A DNA stretch of 8,512 bases, from contig CAIWVR010000338.1 in NCBI GenBank assembly GCA_903916165.1, positions 1 to 8,512 on the forward strand, written 5' to 3'. Numbering within the stretch: the first letter of the stretch is position 1; each line of letters opens with the position of its first letter. The position numbers and the translations under genes were made by a program. Shown piece after piece: positions 5,344 to 8,512 of this stretch. This stretch comes from an uncultured Hyphomicrobiales bacterium. GTDB taxonomy: Bacteria > Pseudomonadota > Alphaproteobacteria > Rhizobiales > Beijerinckiaceae. The notes under the pieces were generated by a model. It made no database searches. It worked only from the letters and a program-made list of their open reading frames with translations, and had not been told where the DNA came from.

Positions 5344-7758
5344 ATGCTGACACCTTCCCTTTCACGCGCGCTCCGCTTCCTGCTGCTGGCGGCCCTCCTT
5401 GCGAGCGGCCCCGCATGGGCGCAGAGCGCTGAGCCGACACCGATGCAAAAGCTCGATGCGGCCCGCGCCGAGTTGGGCCAGATCGGCATTGCGTTGAGGC
5501 GCGCCGGGCTCTCCGATGCGGACCTTATTGCGCGCCGCCAGGACCTCGAACCCCTCGCGGCCACCGCTGCCGAGGTCATCGAACGGGTGAGCCCGACTTA
5601 CGATTCGGTCAAGGCCAGGCTTGACCAGCTCGGTCCCGTTGACGAGAAGGACAAGGACAAGAGCTCCGCCGTCGAAGCCGACCGCGCCGAACAGCAACGC
5701 CTTTTCAATGAGGTCGATGGCGTCCTGAAGCGCGCGCGCGCGCTGTCGCTCGAGGTCGAGCAGGCCCGCGCGCTCATCACGTCGCGTCGGCGTGCGATTT
5801 TCACCGGTGCCCTTTTTCAGCGCTCATCGAGCCTGCTCGCGCCCGACCTGTGGATTGCGGTCCTTGGCGAGATCCCGCGCGACGTGAAGGCGGCTGGCGT
5901 CGTCGCCAGCGACTGGCTGTCCGCTGCCGGGTCGCGGCTCGACCGCTGGCGTGCTGTTTTGTTCGTCGCGCTGCTCGCGGCCGTGGCCGTGTTCTATGGT
6001 GCCGCAACCGTGCTGGCCAAGCGCGTGCTGCGGCGCGCGCCCGATGTGGCGGAGCCGACGCGGCTGCAAAAGGCGGTCGGGGCGATCTGGGTCGGCTTCG
6101 TCACAGCCATCGTGCCCATTCTCGCTGCCCTCGCAGTGGCCGAGACATTGCGCTCCTTCGACCTTGTGAACGCACGGCTGGAACCGCTTCTGCAGGCTTT
6201 GGTCGAGACAGTGCGGCGTGTCGCGCTCGCGGCGGGACTTGTGCGGGGTTTGCTCGCGCCGCTGCGCCCGACCTGGCGGTTGTTCGACCTCGGCGATGAG
6301 GTCGCCAGCCGGCTTGCAGGCCTCGCCATGCGGCTTGTCAGCATTGTCTCGCTGATGAAGATCGTCGAGGCCATGAATGAACTCATCGGCGTCGCGCTGT
6401 CGGTGTCGGTCGCCGTGCGGGGCGTCGGTGCGCTTTCTGTCGCCCTGCTGATGATTTTCTCGCTGAAGGGCATTGCCGGTCCGCCGGAAGCTGATGACGA
6501 ATGTCTGGGCCCGCGCATCGAGCCGGCGCGCGACTGGTACGGGCCGCTGCGCTTCCTCGCCTGGATCGCCATCACGGCGATCCTCGGCTCGGTCTTGATC
6601 GGCTATGTCGCCTTCAGTGCCTTCATCGCCGAACAGCTGGTCTGGGTCGGCTTTATCGGTTGCCTTGCCTATGTGCTGATCGTGCTCGTCAATGAGGGTT
6701 TTGAGGTCGCCTTGCGCCCGCCCGCCGCCGTGGCGCATGCTGTCATGTCGAGCCTCGGCCTTCGCCGCGAGGCGCTCCAGCAACTGGCCGCGCTGCTGGC
6801 GGGCGTGACCAGCGTCTGTGTCATCGCCGCAGCAACCCTGCTGACCCTCGCCCCCTGGGGTATCGAATCTGATGACATGCTGGCCAATGTCCGGTCGGCC
6901 TTCTTCGGCTTCAAGATTGGCGACGTCACCGTCTCGCTGTCGAGCCTTGTGCTGGCGCTGTCGTTCTTTGCGGCGGCCTTGTTTGCGACCCGCACGGTGC
7001 AGCGCTGGCTCGAACGCAAGTTCCTGCCGCATACCCACCTCGACACGGGCTTGCGCAATTCCATTCGCACCAGCATCGGTTATGTCGGGTTCATCGTGGC
7101 GGCGGCGGTGGGTTTTGGCTCGCTTGGCCTGTCGTTCGAAAAGCTCGCCATTGTCGCTGGCGCGCTCTCCGTCGGCATCGGTTTTGGCCTGCAATCCATC
7201 GTCAATAATTTCGTCTCCGGCCTGATCCTTCTGTGGGAGAGAGCGATCCGCGTCGGCGACTGGGTCGTTGTCGGCGATGAACAGGGCTATGTGCGTCGCA
7301 TCAACGTCCGGTCGACGGAAATTGAAACGTTCGACCGTGCGACGATGATCGTGCCCAATTCCAATCTCATCACCGGCGTCGTGAAAAACTGGGTGAGCGG
7401 CGACAAGGTCGGGCGCATCAGGGTTCCTGTTGCGGTCAATCTCGTGGCCGATCCGGAGGTGGTGCGCGAGACCCTGATCCAGACCGCGAAGGCGCAGGAT
7501 CTCGTCGAGAAGATTCCCGCGCCGACGGTCATGTTCATCTCGATGTCTGACGCCAATCTGAAATTCGAGCTTGTGTGTTTCGTCAGCGATGTCGAAAAGT
7601 CGGCGCGTGTGAAAAGCGATCTCTATTTTGCCATCCACGCGCGGTTCAAGGCGGAGGGCATTGGCATTTCTCCGCCAGCCGCGCCGCCGGCACCACCTGC
7701 CGTCGTCAATATCAGCGGGCTCGAAAAGCTCGGCGCGCTGCTTGACTCCAAATCATAG
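5344..7758 (+). CDS. DUF3772/MscS-type mechanosensitive ion channel
   Basis: This is an 804-residue inner-membrane protein. A signal peptide covers residues 1-26 (hydrophobic FLLLAALLAS, cleavage after AWA). A periplasmic alpha-helical region rich in Ala, Glu and Arg covers about 30-200 and includes the DUF3772 segment. About ten hydrophobic helices follow (roughly 203-225, 243-268, 285-305, 325-350, 352-375, 402-428, 430-450, 478-503, 528-550, 575-598). The MscS pore helix and beta domain start at 600, with LAIVAGALSVGIGFGLQ, NNFVSGLILL, RVGDWVVVG and IVPNSN as family signatures. A proline-rich stretch (777-787) closes the protein. MscS-family channels open when membrane tension rises and release solutes during hypo-osmotic shock. 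The frame is open from 5029, but the upstream part lies inside epmB and has no signal peptide. The ATG at 5344 gives a clean signal sequence, although its ribosome site is weak. The CAP lipoprotein gene follows 14 nt downstream. Confidence 0.93.
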   Translation: MLTPSLSRALRFLLLAALLASGPAWAQSAEPTPMQKLDAARAELGQIGIALRRAGLSDADLIARRQDLEPLAATAAEVIERVSPTYDSVKARLDQLGPVDEKDKDKSSAVEADRAEQQRLFNEVDGVLKRARALSLEVEQARALITSRRRAIFTGALFQRSSSLLAPDLWIAVLGEIPRDVKAAGVVASDWLSAAGSRLDRWRAVLFVALLAAVAVFYGAATVLAKRVLRRAPDVAEPTRLQKAVGAIWVGFVTAIVPILAALAVAETLRSFDLVNARLEPLLQALVETVRRVALAAGLVRGLLAPLRPTWRLFDLGDEVASRLAGLAMRLVSIVSLMKIVEAMNELIGVALSVSVAVRGVGALSVALLMIFSLKGIAGPPEADDECLGPRIEPARDWYGPLRFLAWIAITAILGSVLIGYVAFSAFIAEQLVWVGFIGCLAYVLIVLVNEGFEVALRPPAAVAHAVMSSLGLRREALQQLAALLAGVTSVCVIAAATLLTLAPWGIESDDMLANVRSAFFGFKIGDVTVSLSSLVLALSFFAAALFATRTVQRWLERKFLPHTHLDTGLRNSIRTSIGYVGFIVAAAVGFGSLGLSFEKLAIVAGALSVGIGFGLQSIVNNFVSGLILLWERAIRVGDWVVVGDEQGYVRRINVRSTEIETFDRATMIVPNSNLITGVVKNWVSGDKVGRIRVPVAVNLVADPEVVRETLIQTAKAQDLVEKIPAPTVMFISMSDANLKFELVCFVSDVEKSARVKSDLYFAIHARFKAEGIGISPPAAPPAPPAVVNISGLEKLGALLDSKS

Positions 7759-7772
7759 GAACAGCTGCCACC

Positions 7773-8282
7773 ATGCGTCGCATCCCTTTTCGTCTCACCC
7801 TTCTGGCTGCCGCTCTCGCCCTGGCTGGCTGCTCGTCCTCGCCTGTCGGTTTCATACTTTCGGGAGAGCCCGGCTTTTACAAGAAGCTCAACGCCACGGC
7901 CGCCAAGGTGGATACGCTTGCCGCGCGCGACATGATCTCGATCTACCGTGCCAACCAGAATCTGGCGCGGCTCACCGTCGATCCGGCGCTGCAGGCGGCG
8001 GCTGAGGAGCAGGCGCTTGCCATGGCGCGCGCCGATCGCATGAGCCACGAGGTCCGCGGCACGCTGATGTCGCGTCTCGATGGGCGCCTTGATCACACCA
8101 GCGCGGTCGAAAATATTTCGGCGGGGTATCACACGCTGGCCGAGGCCTTTTCCGGCTGGCGGGATTCGCCGGCGCACAACAAGAATATGCTCAATCCCGC
8201 GATGCGCCGGATGGGCATAGCGACCGCCTATGTGCCGGAGTCGAAATACAAGGTTTACTGGGCGCTGATCCTGACAGATTGA
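7773..8282 (+). CDS. CAP (SCP/TAPS)-domain lipoprotein
   Basis: This is a 169-residue envelope protein. A basic N-terminus, a hydrophobic helix and the lipobox LAGC (lipidated Cys20) mark it as a lipoprotein. The residues after Cys are Ser-Ser, which gives no inner-membrane retention signal. The CAP domain spans about 50-168. It begins with SIYRANQNLARL and includes a Met-Ser-His (His92), Glu113-Asn114 in VENIS, and GWRDSPAHNKNML with His135. These are the family's conserved cavity residues. It ends with the strand VYWALILTD. Bacterial CAP proteins are extracytoplasmic and mostly of unknown function, and no enzymatic activity can be assigned. The start is the ATG at 7773, 14 nt after the channel gene, with AGGAA overlapping that gene's stop. 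The two are probably co-transcribed. The last codons overlap the convergent amidotransferase gene by 28 nt. Confidence 0.9.
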   Translation: MRRIPFRLTLLAAALALAGCSSSPVGFILSGEPGFYKKLNATAAKVDTLAARDMISIYRANQNLARLTVDPALQAAAEEQALAMARADRMSHEVRGTLMSRLDGRLDHTSAVENISAGYHTLAEAFSGWRDSPAHNKNMLNPAMRRMGIATAYVPESKYKVYWALILTD

Positions 8283-8512
8283 GCCGCTGCCGCGCCTGCC
8301 CGCCCCCCGGCGAGCCATTGCCCCAGAAACGCCCGCAGCCAGTTGGCCACCGGCGCGTCATAGAGATACCAGCCTTCGAGATGTTCGTGGCGGGGATGAG
8401 CACCGGGCTCCCCCGCCGCGCGTTCCAGCGCACGGACGGTCCAGCGGCAAATCGTGGCATAGGTCACTTCCGGGTGAAATTGCAGCCCGTAGGCGGTGTT
8501 GCCGTAACGGCA
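8255..8512 (-). CDS. Class I glutamine amidotransferase (partial, C-terminus)
   Basis: These are the last 85 codons of a minus-strand gene cut by the right edge, with an uninterrupted frame to base 8512. The visible protein begins CRYGNTAYGLQFHPEVT. YGLQFHPE carries the His and Glu of the Cys-His-Glu triad of class I glutamine amidotransferases (GMP synthase-like, GATase1), and the nucleophilic Cys would lie beyond the window. GATase1 domains hydrolyse glutamine and supply ammonia to a partner reaction. The C-terminal part (EGWYLYDAPVANWLRAFLGQW) resembles stand-alone amidotransferase-like proteins of Hyphomicrobiales and not GuaA, which continues into a synthetase domain. The Ala-rich tail AGAAAAQSVRISAQ runs into the 3' end of the CAP lipoprotein gene. 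The substrate is unknown. Confidence 0.85.
   Translation of the reverse strand, partial: CRYGNTAYGLQFHPEVTYATICRWTVRALERAAGEPGAHPRHEHLEGWYLYDAPVANWLRAFLGQWLAGGRAGAAAAQSVRISAQ

Noticed and set aside
5729..5743. Alternating GC run as a simple-sequence repeat
   Set aside because: It is short, encodes ordinary Lys-Arg-Ala-Arg-Ala codons in the helical domain, and is expected in GC-rich coding DNA.
5824..7638. Long minus-strand open frame (604 codons) antisense to the channel gene
   Set aside because: It is rich in Arg, His, Asp and Gln with no recognisable domain, as expected for the mirror of a GC-rich gene. The plus strand encodes a clear MscS channel.

Overview
The window looks like a chromosomal segment of an alphaproteobacterium, most likely in the Hyphomicrobiales/Rhizobiales. 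The DNA is GC-rich, roughly 60-65% by eye. It has an HWE-family histidine kinase, a NepR-like small protein and an EcfG-type promoter, which are hallmarks of the alphaproteobacterial general stress response. No mobile element, tRNA, rRNA or CRISPR array was seen. Both window edges cut genes.

Left block (1-2321). A partial DUF1993 gene (minus, 1-143) is cut by the left edge. Next is a cytoplasmic two-PAS HWE histidine kinase (minus, 290-1909). Divergent from it is a short plus-strand gene (2094-2321) that I read as a NepR-family anti-sigma factor. Between the two start regions is a perfect inverted repeat, GGAACG-N16-CGTTCC (1936-1963). It reads as the EcfG consensus GGAAC-N17-CGTT on both strands. 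This suggests one overlapping bidirectional stress promoter drives a sensor kinase one way and an anti-sigma factor the other, with no PhyR or EcfG gene in view. The nepR leader also holds two mini-ORFs chained by ATGA overlaps and two mutually exclusive hairpins.

Middle block (2322-5273). The convergent gap between nepR and efp is rich in inverted repeats. Then comes a complete EF-P beta-lysylation set: efp (minus, GTG start, acceptor Lys34), with the divergent pair epmA (EF-P lysine ligase) and epmB (lysine 2,3-aminomutase). These two overlap by 19 nt. EpmB makes (R)-beta-lysine, EpmA attaches it to Lys34 of EF-P, and modified EF-P rescues ribosomes stalled at polyproline stretches.

Right block (5274-8512). 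A large DUF3772/MscS-type mechanosensitive channel (5344-7758) is followed 14 nt later by a CAP-domain lipoprotein (7773-8282), probably in one operon. The lipoprotein gene converges with, and overlaps by 28 nt, the 3' end of a class I glutamine amidotransferase gene that runs off the right edge.
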